From Candidatus Hydrogenedentota bacterium (GTDB lineage: Bacteria > UBA8481 > J006): a stretch of DNA of 38,867 nt. Made by a program: the position numbers and the translations under genes. Location: NCBI GenBank assembly GCA_003697085.1, contig RFFU01000143.1:1-38867 (forward strand), written 5' to 3'. Positions 1 to 9,373 of this stretch are shown here, in pieces (the first letter of the stretch is position 1; the number at the start of each line of letters is the position of its first letter). The notes beneath the pieces are model-generated. The model saw only the letters and a program-made list of their open reading frames with translations, was not told the DNA's origin and searched no databases.

Positions 1-570
1 GGTTAAATTTCCATTTCGAAGGAAGCACGGGTCGAAGCGTCCGCGGAAGAGAGAAAGAGAAGGAACGCGAACCTGGGAACGCAGGCATCCTTCCTGCGAG
101 ATTGGAGCGCAGAACCTGCGGGGCCGATCGGCACCGCCGTTGTCATTCCGAGCGCCAGCGAGGAATCCCCGCCGCAGGGTATCCCGCCGTGGGGTCAATA
201 TGTCCTCCTCACCCCAACCCTCTCCCCCGAGGGGCAAGGGAGAACGAGGCGGTTGTCAACAATCTTGGGGGATTCCTCGTCGGGCTGCGCCCTTCTCGGA
301 ATGACAGGTGTTGGGGGAGCGAACCGACACCCTGGTGTCATTCCGAGTTCGCTGCAAAGCGAACGAGGGATCCCCCCACGCAGTATCTCGACTTTTGTCA
401 TTCCGAGCGCCAGCGAGGAATCCCCTCCACGGGGTATCCCGAGGGAAGGGCAAGCAAAAGGGAAAAGGGGAAGATGCCTGCGCTACGTTCATCGCCCACT
501 TTTGATACAGCCCCGAACAGGCGTGCGGGAAATACCGGCAGCCTGAGAAGAACCAGTGTCTGAGCCAGAC
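1..570. repeat. Non-coding repeat region upstream of hpf
   Basis: I see no credible gene here; the open frames are low-complexity products of repeats. A hairpin lies at 80-98 (CGCAGG, 7-base loop, CCTGCG). A CCCTCACCCC-type repeat with a GC-rich fold lies at about 206-238. A CATTCCGAG repeat occurs as direct copies at 142-170, 337-377 and 397-425 and as an inverted copy at about 265-306. The copies at 142 and 397 are identical over 29 bases and keep similar flanks (GGGTATCCCG). Similar sequences are widely dispersed in many bacterial genomes and are often mis-annotated as short hypothetical proteins. The first few bases could be the 3' tail of an upstream gene, but this cannot be shown. Confidence 0.8.
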
Positions 571-587
571 AAAAACGGAAACGAGTC

Positions 588-615
588 TTGCTTTCGAGGG
601 GCGGAAGCGTATAAC
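588..615 (+). promoter_or_regulatory. Putative sigma-70 promoter for hpf
   Basis: A TTGCTT hexamer at 588-593 is followed after 16 bases by TATAAC at 610-615, matching the -35/-10 consensus at 4 and 5 of 6 positions. Transcription would begin near 622, leaving a leader of about 93 bases before hpf. This is pattern evidence only. Confidence 0.5.
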
Positions 616-714
616 ATTCGCCGATGCGCGGCGCATCCGGTTCAAGGATCCGCCGGAGCAAAGGTATTCGGGCGGCGCAGGCCGTCTTGAATGACGTTCG
701 AGGAGGAAGAACGA

Positions 715-1245
715 ATGCAGGTGACGACGACCTTTCGGCAGATGCCGTCCTCGGATGCCTTACGGGAGTACGCCGAAGGCAAGATCACGAAGTTGGAAAA
801 GTACTATCAGGGGTTGATCGAAGCGCGGATCGCCTTTTCCGCCGGGAAGACGAGCCAGAAGGCGGAAGTGACGGTCAAGGGGAACGGATTTCGTGTACGG
901 GGTGAAGAGTCGGCGGAAGACGCATACGCGGCGCTCGATTTGGTGGTGGACAAATTGTCGCGGCAGTTGCGTCGCCAGCATGACCGTCTGAAGGACCACC
1001 ACGGTACCGCTTCGGCGAAGCGGACTGTGGAAGAGGGAAGGCCTCGGCGCCGGGAAGCGTCGGCGCGGAGAGAGGGCCTGTTGCGGTTGACATATGCCCC
1101 GAAACCGCTTTTTCTCGACGATGCCTTGGCGCAGTTGGAGGGGGAGGACAGATATCCGTTGCTGTTCGTCAATGCGGAGACAGGCGCGGTCAACGCCGTC
1201 TTTCGGAACGCGGACGGTCGGGTGGGCGTGATCGAGCCGGAATAG
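715..1245 (+). CDS. hpf: Long-form ribosome hibernation promoting factor
   Basis: The product is 176 residues. The N-terminal part (about 1-100) is the beta-alpha-beta-beta-beta-alpha ribosome-binding domain that occupies the decoding centre of stalled 30S subunits. A basic linker (KRTVEEGRPRRRE) follows. The last ~55 residues, with FVNAETGAVNAVFRNADGRV, match the C-terminal dimerisation domain of long HPF, which joins two 70S ribosomes into an inactive 100S particle. The ATG at 715 is chosen because GAGGAGG lies 7-12 bases upstream; an in-frame ATG at 691 would place that ribosome binding site inside the gene. In many bacteria hpf lies between rpoN and ptsN; here a ptsN-like gene follows and rpoN is not in the window. 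Confidence 0.93.
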   Translation: MQVTTTFRQMPSSDALREYAEGKITKLEKYYQGLIEARIAFSAGKTSQKAEVTVKGNGFRVRGEESAEDAYAALDLVVDKLSRQLRRQHDRLKDHHGTASAKRTVEEGRPRRREASARREGLLRLTYAPKPLFLDDALAQLEGEDRYPLLFVNAETGAVNAVFRNADGRVGVIEPE

Positions 1246-1297
1246 AAAGCGAAGGGAACAATCTTCAAAGAAAGAGGAAGATGAGAGGAATGGGAAT

Positions 1298-1762
1298 ATG
1301 AAACTGTCAGACCTGTTGATGGAAGAATGTATCAAGATGAAGATGGTAGCGGGTGACAAGCGCGCGGCGATCGAGGAATTGGTGGACGTTCTCGTGACGG
1401 CCACCGGCAAAGGGGATCGCGAGGCGATCATCGAGGCGGTGTGGAACCGAGAGGAGTTGATGTCGACGGGAATCGGGCAGGGGATTGCGATTCCTCACGC
1501 GAAGACGAATGCCGTGGGCAAACTTTACGCGGTCTTCGGGAAGTCGGAGGCCGGCATCGATTTCGCCGCTCTGGACAACCGTCCCGTCCATATCTTCTTT
1601 CTTCTGGTGGCCCCCGAGGATCAGTCGGGTCCTCACGTCAAGGCTCTGGCGCGTATCTCCCGCCTCTTGAAGCATTCCTATTTCCGAACGGCTCTTTTGG
1701 AGGCCACCTCGCCGTCCGAAGTACTGACGATCATCCGTGAAGAGGAACTGAAGAACTCCTGA
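1298..1762 (+). CDS. ptsN: PTS IIA domain protein, fructose/nitrogen type (PtsN-like)
   Basis: This 154-residue single-domain protein belongs to the PTS_EIIA_2 family. The phosphorylatable histidine is H67 in GIAIPHAKT, and the family's GIGQGIAIPH motif is intact. It would take phosphate from HPr. A stand-alone IIA of this type next to hpf is usually the regulatory EIIA-Ntr rather than a sugar transporter subunit, which is inference here. The gene starts 52 bases after hpf, with an AGAGGA ribosome binding site about 9 bases upstream. A 190-base gap separates it from hprK, so the downstream PTS genes may have their own promoter. A role as the IIA of an unlinked fructose-type transporter cannot be excluded. 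Confidence 0.9.
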   Translation: MKLSDLLMEECIKMKMVAGDKRAAIEELVDVLVTATGKGDREAIIEAVWNREELMSTGIGQGIAIPHAKTNAVGKLYAVFGKSEAGIDFAALDNRPVHIFFLLVAPEDQSGPHVKALARISRLLKHSYFRTALLEATSPSEVLTIIREEELKNS

Positions 1763-1952
1763 CACCGCCGTCACGTTCAAGAAGCCGGGCAGAAGGGCGG
1801 CGGGCCGGTGTTGTGCGTCGATTTCTGGTCCTGACGCGGCGGAAGAAGAGGGACTCAGAGAGCGGAAGAGAAAATTGAATCGAATGGAAGAAGGAGGGGT
1901 GGCAAATGAGGTTTGAGCGGCGGGTTCGGGAGAAAGAGGGAGGAAAGACCGC

Positions 1953-2906
1953 GTGAAGCAGTACGAGCCGGAGAAGGACATTCTTGTCAAGGAACTCTTG
2001 GTTGATCTTGCCGAGGCGATTGATCCGGAGGTTCTGGTGGCGGAGGAGGGATTGCGTCGGCCCATCTTCGGAGAAGAACTCCATCGCCCGGGTCTGGCTC
2101 TGGCGGGATTTCTCGAGTATTTTCGTCCGGAGAACCTTCAGATCCTGGGGATGACGGAACTTTCTTATTTGAAGAGTCTCGAGCCGGAGGTACGAAGGGA
2201 GCGGGTGGCGGCGTTTCTGGAGAAGGGTCCCCCCGCGGTCTTCATCTCCCGCTCGCTCGCCGTGCCCGACGAACTGATCGAAACGGCGGCGAAAGTCCGG
2301 ATTCCGGTGATTCGTTCACCTTTGATGACGGAGGAACTCCGTCACCGCGTCGAACTCTACCTCGAGCGAAGGCTCAACCCGAACAAGATCGTGCATGGCG
2401 TTCTGATGGATGTTTTCGGTGTCGGAGTCTTGATCACGGGGGAATCGGGTGTCGGGAAATCCGAGACGGCGTTGGAGTTGGTCAAGCGCGGCCATCGTCT
2501 CGTCAGCGACGATGTCGTGCAGGTTAGGCGGATACGTTATGACCGATTGGTCGGGACGAGTCCGGAGATCACGCGACACCAGATCGAGATTCGTGGGCTG
2601 GGGATCATCAACGTCAGGCAACTCTACGGAGCCACGGCTGTGACGGAGGAGATGATGATCGATCTGGTGGCGCAGTTGGAACCGTGGGATGAAGAGCGCG
2701 AGTATGACCGTTTGGGGTTGGAGAACGAAACGGTGACGATCCTCGATCTTCCGGTACCTCGCGTGACGGTTCCGGTTCGCCCGGGGAGGAACCTGGCCGT
2801 AATCATCGAAGCGGGAGCGATGAACCAGCGATTGAAGAATATGGGCGTGGATGCCGCTCAGGAATTCAGTGAACGCCTGGAAGGCGTTTTGAAGGAGGAA
2901 CAGTGA
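1953..2906 (+). CDS. hprK: HPr kinase/phosphorylase
   Basis: The 317-residue protein has the family's usual length and order: an N-terminal DRTGG-like domain (about 1-135) and a C-terminal kinase core. The Walker A loop is GESGVGKS (163-170). The catalytic-region histidine is H148 in IVHGVLMDV, the acidic pair is D186-D187 in LVSDDVV, and the signature EIRGLGIINV lies at 212-221. HprK phosphorylates the regulatory serine of HPr with ATP or pyrophosphate and can reverse the reaction. The HPr encoded in this operon keeps that serine (S63). The GTG start has GGGAGGA upstream. The stop codon overlaps the next ATG by one base, so translation is probably coupled to the mannose-type IIA. Confidence 0.95.
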   Translation: MKQYEPEKDILVKELLVDLAEAIDPEVLVAEEGLRRPIFGEELHRPGLALAGFLEYFRPENLQILGMTELSYLKSLEPEVRRERVAAFLEKGPPAVFISRSLAVPDELIETAAKVRIPVIRSPLMTEELRHRVELYLERRLNPNKIVHGVLMDVFGVGVLITGESGVGKSETALELVKRGHRLVSDDVVQVRRIRYDRLVGTSPEITRHQIEIRGLGIINVRQLYGATAVTEEMMIDLVAQLEPWDEEREYDRLGLENETVTILDLPVPRVTVPVRPGRNLAVIIEAGAMNQRLKNMGVDAAQEFSERLEGVLKEEQ

Positions 2907-3361
2907 TGGGGGAAGAGACGGGACCGTATCTGATACTGGCTTCGCATGGGAATCTGGCGCGCGAGGCGCTTTCGACCGCTACGCGCATTCTGGGACCGAT
3001 CGAGGGGGCGGAAGCGATCTGTCTCGGGCAGGACGGAACGTTGGAGGGGATCGAGCGTTCGATCACGGAGATTCTGGAGCGCGAGCAGGGGCGGCCTGTT
3101 CTTTTGATGGTCGATCTTTTCGGCGGATCCTGTTCGAATGTGGCGGCCCGCGTCCTTCAGCGGGAATCGGAAAAGCGGACCCTGGCGGTCGTGGCGGGGT
3201 TCAATCTGGCGATGATCATCGAGTTCGTCTTCAGTCGCGCTCAGTTTTCGATCGAGGACCTGAGTCGGCGTGTGATCGACGCGGGGCGGAAGGCCTGTCT
3301 CGATGTCGCGGGAAAATACCGGCGTCTTGCTGAGAACTGCTCGGAGCAGTCCCCGTCGTGA
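2906..3361 (+). CDS. PTS mannose-class IIA component
   Basis: The product is 151 residues and resembles EIIA-Man. H14 in LASHGNLA is the expected phosphohistidine, and VDLFGGSCSN matches the DLFGGSP motif of the family. It would accept phosphate from HPr and pass it to the adjacent IIB. I chose the ATG at 2906, which lies 7 bases after GGAGG; a GTG immediately before it (2903) is equally readable and adds one residue. The gene overlaps hprK by one base and the IIB gene by four (GTGA). In some bacteria with incomplete mannose-type systems this protein is purely regulatory, but here IIB, IIC and IID are all present. Confidence 0.92.
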   Translation: MGEETGPYLILASHGNLAREALSTATRILGPIEGAEAICLGQDGTLEGIERSITEILEREQGRPVLLMVDLFGGSCSNVAARVLQRESEKRTLAVVAGFNLAMIIEFVFSRAQFSIEDLSRRVIDAGRKACLDVAGKYRRLAENCSEQSPS

Positions 3362-3858
3362 TTGTCATCGCGCGGATCGACGATCGGCTCATCCACGGCC
3401 AGGTTACGGTCGGCTGGTCGCGCTTCCTTCGTCTCGAGAAGATCGTCGTGCTTTCGGACGAACTGGCCGGTGACGAGACACAGAGGTTGCTTTTGGGGAT
3501 GGGGGTGCCGGAGGAGACGGCCTTCGAGATGGGGAGCGTGGCGGAGATGGCGGTGCGATTGCGGGATGAAGAGTTCATCAAACCGCGCACGATGCTTTTG
3601 GCCGCGGCTCCCAAGGCGTTCCGTTCCCTCGTGCTCGAACACGGCTTTCCCCTCGAAGAGATCAACCTCGGAGGGCAGCGTTACGAAGGCGGGGCGATCC
3701 CAATTTGCGAGGGGGTTATGTTGACGGAGGAGGCCCTGGCGGATTTGAAGGTGCTGGCGGAGCATGGCGTCAAGATCGAGGTCCGTGCGACGCCGGCGGA
3801 GCCGAAACGAGACCTTTTCGCCATGCCGATCCTGGCTCGGGACGGAGCGGGGGAATGA
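3358..3858 (+). CDS. PTS mannose-class IIB component
   Basis: This 166-residue protein belongs to the PTSIIB_sorb family. The start MIVIARIDDRLIHGQV carries the active histidine H13 in the typical RIDDRLIHGQV motif. The family feature INLGG (near 100) followed by a conserved loop is also visible. It receives phosphate from the IIA and phosphorylates sugar carried by IIC/IID. The GTG start overlaps the IIA stop as GTGA, and the end overlaps the IIC gene as ATGA. The sugar specificity (mannose, sorbose, fructose or another hexose) cannot be read from the sequence. Confidence 0.92.
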   Translation: MIVIARIDDRLIHGQVTVGWSRFLRLEKIVVLSDELAGDETQRLLLGMGVPEETAFEMGSVAEMAVRLRDEEFIKPRTMLLAAAPKAFRSLVLEHGFPLEEINLGGQRYEGGAIPICEGVMLTEEALADLKVLAEHGVKIEVRATPAEPKRDLFAMPILARDGAGE

Positions 3859-4589
3859 TGACGACGGGAACGATTCTGGCGGCCGGAGTAATGGCCGGAG
3901 CCACCGCCCTCGACCGCGTCCATCTCCTCCAGTGGCTGATCGCGCGGCCCATCTTCTCCGCACCGCTCATCGGCTACCTGCTCGGAGACCTTCCCGGCGG
4001 TTTGCTTATCGGCACCTGGATCGAACTACTCTGGATCAGCGTCCTTCCGATCGGAAACTTCACGCCGCCGGACTCCCACGCCGTGGCGGTCTGTGCCGTC
4101 GCTCTTTTCGCTCCCTGGCACGGTCCTGCGCCCGGGGCGGTCACCGTCTCGTCCGCGACGGGTGTCCTTGCGGTTGCAGCCGCGATCCCACTCGGCATCC
4201 TTTCCCGCAACTGCGATATTGGGATCAGACGCCGTTTGGCGGAAAAGATGGAGGCTTTGATGCAGGAACCGCCGCCGTATCGTTTCGGCCCGCCGCTCTT
4301 TCTCGCTCTCTCTTCCGCCTTCCTCAAGGCGTTTCTTCTCGTCGTCGCCTCCGCGGTCGTCGCCGTCTCGGTCCGCCCGATCGTGAGAGCGGTTGTTTCC
4401 ATTGGGGGGATCCGGCACGGTCTGGAAATGGCGGCGACCTGGATCCCGGCGCTGGGCCTCGTTCAGTTGGCTCGCTGTTACTGCGGGCGGAGCCGGAAAG
4501 CGCCCTTTTTCATCGGGGCCGGTCTCGCCGCCGCCGTTCTCATCATCTTCTTCCTTCGCCGTTGTGTCGTGGGAGTTCCGGTTCCATGA
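3855..4589 (+). CDS. PTS mannose-class IIC membrane component
   Basis: The product is 244 residues with about seven hydrophobic segments. The block GLLIGTWIELLWISVLPIG followed by PPD is the hallmark of the EII-Sor IIC family. IIC forms the sugar pore in the inner membrane with IID. The start is one of two adjacent ATG codons (3855 and 3858). The first gives an ATGA overlap with the IIB stop and lies just after GGAGCGGGGG. The reading frame stays open well upstream inside the IIB gene, which is a shadow and not part of this protein. The end overlaps IID as ATGA. Confidence 0.88.
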   Translation: MMTTGTILAAGVMAGATALDRVHLLQWLIARPIFSAPLIGYLLGDLPGGLLIGTWIELLWISVLPIGNFTPPDSHAVAVCAVALFAPWHGPAPGAVTVSSATGVLAVAAAIPLGILSRNCDIGIRRRLAEKMEALMQEPPPYRFGPPLFLALSSAFLKAFLLVVASAVVAVSVRPIVRAVVSIGGIRHGLEMAATWIPALGLVQLARCYCGRSRKAPFFIGAGLAAAVLIIFFLRRCVVGVPVP

Positions 4590-5353
4590 GCCTCTCCGAG
4601 AAGATCCGCGTCTTCCTGCGCCTTCACGCCGTTCAATTCCTCTGGAACTTCAAGGGGATGCAGAACGTCGGATTTTATTACGCGATCTTGCCGGCGCTTC
4701 GCCGAATCTATGCGGGCGATTCACAGGGGCTCGAGCAAGCCCAGCGCCGTCACTTTGGATTCTTCAACACGCATCCCTATTTCGCTCCGATCTGCGTCGG
4801 TGTTTCGATCAAACTGGAGGAGGACCTGCGCGCCGGAAAGGGGAAACCGGAGATGATCCCGGTTTTGAAGAATCGAATGAGCGGGCCGTTGGCCGCGGTT
4901 GGGGACGCCTTCTTTTGGGAGACGGTTCGGCCCACGGTCGGCGCCCTGGCGGCGCTCTCCGTCTACGCGCTCGGCCTCTCTTCCGCCTCCACGATCCGGT
5001 TGCTTCTTCTTCTTTGGATTCTCTACGTTCTTCCGGTCGAGTGGCTTCGCTGGCAGGGGTTGAGTTGGGGTTATCTCCACGGCTTCGATGTTGTCAAAGT
5101 TTTGAAGGAACGAGGATTTCAGAAACGGATGAAGCGGCTTCGGACCCTGGGGATGTTTCTGTTGGGAGGAGTGACGGTCGGCTTCGTGATGCTCTACGAC
5201 GATCGCATCTTCCTCTGGTGTTGTCGCGCGGGGATCGCGGGGCTGCTGGTTCTGTTGACGCTGAGGAAGGTTTCTCCGACTTTTCAATTGTACATTTTGA
5301 TCCTCGTCGCGCTCCTGGTCTCCTACCTCGGAACAATGGCGGGGCTGGTCTGA
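4586..5353 (+). CDS. PTS mannose-class IID membrane component
   Basis: The product is 255 residues and matches the EIID-AGA/ManZ family. The N-terminal part has QFLWNFKGMQNVGFYYAILP and FFNTHPYFAPICVGVSIKLE, which correspond to the conserved W/N-rich and FNTHP blocks. SGPLAAVGDAFFWETVRP is the conserved GPLAGVGD segment. Two or three hydrophobic helices make up the C-terminal half. With IIC it completes the membrane translocator. The ATG overlaps the IIC stop, and the stop shares one base with the HPr start (TGATG). It is slightly shorter than typical enterobacterial ManZ. Confidence 0.92.
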   Translation: MSLSEKIRVFLRLHAVQFLWNFKGMQNVGFYYAILPALRRIYAGDSQGLEQAQRRHFGFFNTHPYFAPICVGVSIKLEEDLRAGKGKPEMIPVLKNRMSGPLAAVGDAFFWETVRPTVGALAALSVYALGLSSASTIRLLLLLWILYVLPVEWLRWQGLSWGYLHGFDVVKVLKERGFQKRMKRLRTLGMFLLGGVTVGFVMLYDDRIFLWCCRAGIAGLLVLLTLRKVSPTFQLYILILVALLVSYLGTMAGLV

Positions 5354-5673
5354 TGGCGAAGCAAACCTCTCCTTCGGATTCCGCCTCGTTCGGAGATCCA
5401 AACAGCGCCGGGCTGGAGATCGTGATTCCCAACAAGGCCGGTCTTCATGCCCGGGCCGCCGCCCTTCTCGTCCAGTGCACGTCGAAGTTTCCCTGTACGA
5501 TCCTGATGGAAAAGGACGGCGAAGAAGTGAACGCGAAGTCGATTATGGGCGTGATGATGTTGGCTGCAACTTGTGGAAGCCGCGTGCGGTTCCGCGCGGA
5601 GGGGGAACGGGCCAGGGAAGCGTTGGAGGCGGTCCGCGCCCTGATCGATCGGAAATTCGACGAGCCGGAATAA
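5353..5673 (+). CDS. ptsH: Phosphocarrier protein HPr
   Basis: The protein is 106 residues, about 18 longer than classic HPr because of an N-terminal extension rich in Ser/Asp. The catalytic histidine is H32 in NKAGLHARAA. The HprK-target serine is S63 in AKSIMGVMML. The spacing of 31 residues equals that of H15 and S46 in standard HPr, so both phosphorylation sites are intact. This agrees with hprK lying in the same operon. It shares one base with the IID stop and one base (TAATG) with the EI start. The extension may be partly a start-choice effect, but I see no better internal start. Confidence 0.93.
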   Translation: MAKQTSPSDSASFGDPNSAGLEIVIPNKAGLHARAAALLVQCTSKFPCTILMEKDGEEVNAKSIMGVMMLAATCGSRVRFRAEGERAREALEAVRALIDRKFDEPE

Positions 5674-7574
5674 TGAAAGAGCACCGAGGACGCCCCATCT
5701 CCCCCGGGATCGCCATCGCTCCGCTGCAGCTTCTGCGGCGATCTCCGGTCGAATTTGAAAGTCGGCCCATCGAACCCAGTAGCATTGAGCAGGAGTTCGA
5801 GCGTTTCGAGAACGCCGTGACGGCGGCCCGCATCGAACTCCTCCGGCTCCGCGAAAAGACGGAAGAAGAGATCGGAGAGCAGGAGGCGGCGATCTTCGAC
5901 GCGCATCTGATGATCCTCGAGGACCCGCTCCTCCATATGCAGGTCCGGAAACGTCTTGGCGAGCGGTATCGGAACGTCGAAAGCATCCTGGCGGAGGTCG
6001 TCGGGGAGTTGGAATCCAGTTTCGCATCGTTGGACGATCCTCGGATGGTGGAGCGCGCCTCGGACATCGTGGACGTGGGCGAGCGCGTGTTGTGTCATCT
6101 TCAGGGACGTTTACCGGCGGAACTGGAGATTGCGGAGCCGGTGATTTTGGTCGAGCCGGATATGGCGCCTTCGACGACGGCCCTGCTCGATCCCGAGATC
6201 ATTCGCGGTTTGGTCGTCGGCGGCGGCGGAGAAACTTCCCACACCGCCATTCTGGCCCGTGCGTTGGGCATTCCGACCGTCGGCATTTCCCGAGATGTCT
6301 TGGACGCGTGGCGCTCGGGAACCCCCGCCGTGCTCGACGGCTCCGCCGGCCGCGTCATCCTCGATCCGTCCCCCGAGATTCGGGAAGAATACAAGAAGCG
6401 AGCGGCGGAACGGATCGCGTTTCAGTTGGAACTTCTCCACCGATCGAAACTCGATACCACCACCCGCGATGGCGAGCCGGTTCAGGTCGCGGCGAACATC
6501 GAGATGCCGTCGGAGATCGGCGTGGCCCGTGAAAACGCCGCGGCCGGCATCGGGCTTTACCGCACCGAATTCCTCTTCATGAATCGCCGCGAACCGCCTG
6601 ATGAAGAGGAGCAGTACCACCATTATCTCGTCGCGGCGGAGGCGTTTCCGGAGGAGGCGGTGGTGATTCGGACCATCGACGTCGGAGGCGACAAGTTTCT
6701 CAGCCAGGCGGATCTTTCGCGCGAGATGAATCCCTACCTCGGGCTCCGCGCGATTCGCTTCTCTCTTCATCATCCCGATCTCTTTCGCGTCCAGTTGCGC
6801 GCGATCCTCCGCGCAGCGCGGGAAACGGGTAACATCCGGCTGATGTTCCCGATGGTCTCCTGCCTCGAGGAACTGACAGCGGCGTTGGGGCACATCGGCG
6901 AATGCGCGGAGGAACTCGATCTGGCGTTGGAGGATATCGATGTCGGAATCATGGTGGAAACCCCCGCCGCGGCGTTGCGCGCCGGTACCTTCGCACGTTA
7001 CGTGGAGTTCTTCTCGATCGGAACCAACGACCTCGTCCAATACACGATGGCGGCCGAGCGGGGGAATGAAATGCTGGCGAATCTACAATATCCCTTTCAT
7101 CCGGCCATCTTGACGTTACTGGAGCGGATCGTTTCCGCGGCCCGCGCAACGGGGATCGGATGTGCCGTCTGCGGCGAGGCGGCCGGTGACTTGATCAGTC
7201 TGCCCCTCTTTCTCGGAGCAGGAATCCGTGAACTTTCCGTCTCACCCCGCCGCATTCCCGTCGTAAAGGAGTTCATTCGATCGCTGGAAGTGGCGGAGTG
7301 CGAAGGGGTCTTTCGGGAGGCCCTGGAATGCGAGTTTTCTTCGGATGTCAGCAAACTTTTGGAGGAACGGTTTCGTGAGCGCGAAGCGCGGCTTCGTAAC
7401 GCCGGGGCCGCCGTGCATTCCGTAGCGGGGGCACGTTCTTTTGCGGGAGGAAACGGAGAACCGCTGGTAGAAGAACAAGAAACGGAACGAGCGTTCTTTG
7501 GCGGGGGAAGCGAGGCGGGGAGGGGAGAGGGATTGATCGATAGAAGTCCGATTGAAGAGAATCCGGCGCCGTGA
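5673..7574 (+). CDS. ptsI: PTS enzyme I (phosphoenolpyruvate-protein phosphotransferase)
   Basis: The product is 633 residues. It starts with the typical ISPGIAIAP segment. The HPr-binding helical domain covers about 30-145. The phosphohistidine is H190 in [14 protein letters not shown]. The PEP-binding TIM barrel follows, with [12 protein letters not shown], a DVGGDK segment and [12 protein letters not shown], and the catalytic cysteine sits in [10 protein letters not shown]. Enzyme I transfers phosphate from PEP to HPr. The core should end near residue 575; about 55-60 extra residues rich in Gly, Glu and Arg follow and look disordered. The stop overlaps the lepA GTG as GTGA. A domain-poor N-terminus (no GAF) argues for PtsI rather than PtsP. 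Confidence 0.93.
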   Translation: MKEHRGRPISPGIAIAPLQLLRRSPVEFESRPIEPSSIEQEFERFENAVTAARIELLRLREKTEEEIGEQEAAIFDAHLMILEDPLLHMQVRKRLGERYRNVESILAEVVGELESSFASLDDPRMVERASDIVDVGERVLCHLQGRLPAELEIAEPVILVEPDMAPSTTALLDPEIIRGLVVGGGGETSHTAILARALGIPTVGISRDVLDAWRSGTPAVLDGSAGRVILDPSPEIREEYKKRAAERIAFQLELLHRSKLDTTTRDGEPVQVAANIEMPSEIGVARENAAAGIGLYRTEFLFMNRREPPDEEEQYHHYLVAAEAFPEEAVVIRTIDVGGDKFLSQADLSREMNPYLGLRAIRFSLHHPDLFRVQLRAILRAARETGNIRLMFPMVSCLEELTAALGHIGECAEELDLALEDIDVGIMVETPAAALRAGTFARYVEFFSIGTNDLVQYTMAAERGNEMLANLQYPFHPAILTLLERIVSAARATGIGCAVCGEAAGDLISLPLFLGAGIRELSVSPRRIPVVKEFIRSLEVAECEGVFREALECEFSSDVSKLLEERFREREARLRNAGAAVHSVAGARSFAGGNGEPLVEEQETERAFFGGGSEAGRGEGLIDRSPIEENPAP

Positions 7575-9370
7575 AGACGCGACAAGAACGCATCCGCAAC
7601 TTCTCGATTATTGCGCACATCGACCACGGGAAGTCCACGCTGGCGGATCGTTTTCTCGAGATCACGAAGGCGATCGAGCGCAGGCGGATGAGGGAACAAG
7701 TGCTCGACGATATGGACCTGGAACGAGAGCGCGGAATCACGATCAAGGCCCATCCCGTGCGTCTTCGTTATCGGTCCAGAGCGGACGGACAGGAATATCT
7801 CTTCCATCTGATCGACACGCCGGGTCACGTCGATTTTCGCTACGAGGTCTCGCGGGCAATGGCGGCCTGCGAGGGCGCCGTGCTCGTCGTGGACGCCTCC
7901 CAAGGGGTTCAAGCGCAGACGCTGGCCAACATCGACCTCGCGCTCGAGGAGAACCTCACGTTGATTCCTGTTTTGAACAAGATCGATCTTCCCGGAACCA
8001 ATCTCGAGGTTGCCCGCCGGCAACTCGAGGATCTGGGATTCTCCTCGGAGGAGATTCTCTGCTGCAGCGCGAAGGAGGGCACGGGGGTCGTCGAGATATT
8101 GGAGGCGGTCGTCGAGAGGATTCCTCCGCCGGAGGGAACGATCGACGCACCGCTTCGCGCGCTGATCTTCGATTCCGAATACGACTCCTACCTCGGAGCG
8201 ATCGCGTACATTCGGATCGTGGACGGCTCGATTGCACGCGGCGATCGGATTATGACCGTCTCGACGGGGGAGACGCACGAGGTGACGGAGATCGGCGTCT
8301 TCTCGCCGGATCGGACTCCCGTGGAACGCTTGGAGGCCGGTATGGTGGGGTATCTTACGGCGGCTTTGAAGAAGACGGAGGACGTCCGCGTCGGGGACAC
8401 GATCACCTCCGCACGCGATCCGGCGCCTGCTCTGGAGGGGTACAGAAAACCGTTGCCGATGGTTTTCGCCGGCCTGTATCCGCTCGAGGGGGACCGCTTC
8501 GGTGATCTGCGTTCCGCACTCGAAAAACTTCGGCTCAACGATTCCGCTTTCACTTTCGAGCCGGAGACGAGCGCGGCTTTGGGATTCGGCTTCCGATGCG
8601 GGTTTCTGGGGCTTCTTCATATGGAGATCATTCGGGAGCGGTTGGAGCGCGAGTTTTCGATCCCGCTTTTGGCCACGGCCCCGTCGGTCGAGTTTCGCGT
8701 AACGTTGCGCAACGGCGAAACCCGCCTGATCGACAATCCGGCCGCTTTTCCATCGGCGGGGGAGATCGAGTTGATCGAGGAACCCTATATTGCGGCGAAA
8801 ATCTACACGCCGGACGAGTATCTCGGACCGATCCTCAAACTCTGTCAGGAGAAACGAGGGGTCTCGGTGAATATGAGTTATCCGGCGCCGGGCCGCGCGC
8901 TTCTCGAGTATGATCTTCCGCTCGTCGAGGTCGTGCTCGACTTCTTCGATCGGCTCAAGTCCGTCTCGCGCGGATTCGCGTCCCTCGATTACACCTTTGC
9001 CGGCTATCGCCCCGGCGACCTCGTGCGTCTCGATATTCGCGTGAACGAGGAATCCGTGGATGCACTTTCTTCGATCGTTCACAAAGACCGGGCCTATTCG
9101 ATCGGACGGGAGTTGTGCGCGCGCCTGAAGGAACTGATTCCGCGGCGGCAATTCGCCGTCCCCATTCAAGCAGCCGTCGGAGGGCGTGTGATCGCCCGCG
9201 AAACGATCCGCGCAATGTCCAAGAACGTCACCGCGAAATGTTACGGGGGCGATGTGACGAGAAAACGGAAACTTCTGGAGCGCCAGAAGGAAGGAAAGAA
9301 GAAGATGAAGATGATCGGACGCGTCGAGATTCCGCAAAGCGCGTTTCTCGCCGTTTTGAAGAGAGACTGA
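7571..9370 (+). CDS. lepA: Elongation factor 4 (LepA), back-translocating GTPase
   Basis: At 599 residues the protein has normal LepA length. The G1 motif is AHIDHGKST (15-23). [20 protein letters not shown] and SAKEGTGV supply G2 to G5. Domain II, an EF-G-like domain with [13 protein letters not shown], and the LepA-specific C-terminal domain ([20 protein letters not shown]) are complete. The family acts on stalled or initiating 70S ribosomes. The GTG start overlaps the enzyme I stop and has only a weak GAAGAG upstream, so translational coupling is likely. The next gene begins 3 bases after its stop. Confidence 0.96.
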   Translation: MKTRQERIRNFSIIAHIDHGKSTLADRFLEITKAIERRRMREQVLDDMDLERERGITIKAHPVRLRYRSRADGQEYLFHLIDTPGHVDFRYEVSRAMAACEGAVLVVDASQGVQAQTLANIDLALEENLTLIPVLNKIDLPGTNLEVARRQLEDLGFSSEEILCCSAKEGTGVVEILEAVVERIPPPEGTIDAPLRALIFDSEYDSYLGAIAYIRIVDGSIARGDRIMTVSTGETHEVTEIGVFSPDRTPVERLEAGMVGYLTAALKKTEDVRVGDTITSARDPAPALEGYRKPLPMVFAGLYPLEGDRFGDLRSALEKLRLNDSAFTFEPETSAALGFGFRCGFLGLLHMEIIRERLEREFSIPLLATAPSVEFRVTLRNGETRLIDNPAAFPSAGEIELIEEPYIAAKIYTPDEYLGPILKLCQEKRGVSVNMSYPAPGRALLEYDLPLVEVVLDFFDRLKSVSRGFASLDYTFAGYRPGDLVRLDIRVNEESVDALSSIVHKDRAYSIGRELCARLKELIPRRQFAVPIQAAVGGRVIARETIRAMSKNVTAKCYGGDVTRKRKLLERQKEGKKKMKMIGRVEIPQSAFLAVLKRD

Positions 9371-9373
9371 ATC

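Noticed and set aside
142-425. CRISPR array
   Set aside because: Copies differ in orientation and spacing, are not evenly interspersed with spacers, and no cas gene is present; the Cas4-like domain at 19172 is part of a GGDEF fusion.
102-661. Several open frames in both strands at the window start
   Set aside because: They are translations of dispersed repeats (strings like CHSERQRGI), overlap each other, and lack ribosome binding sites.
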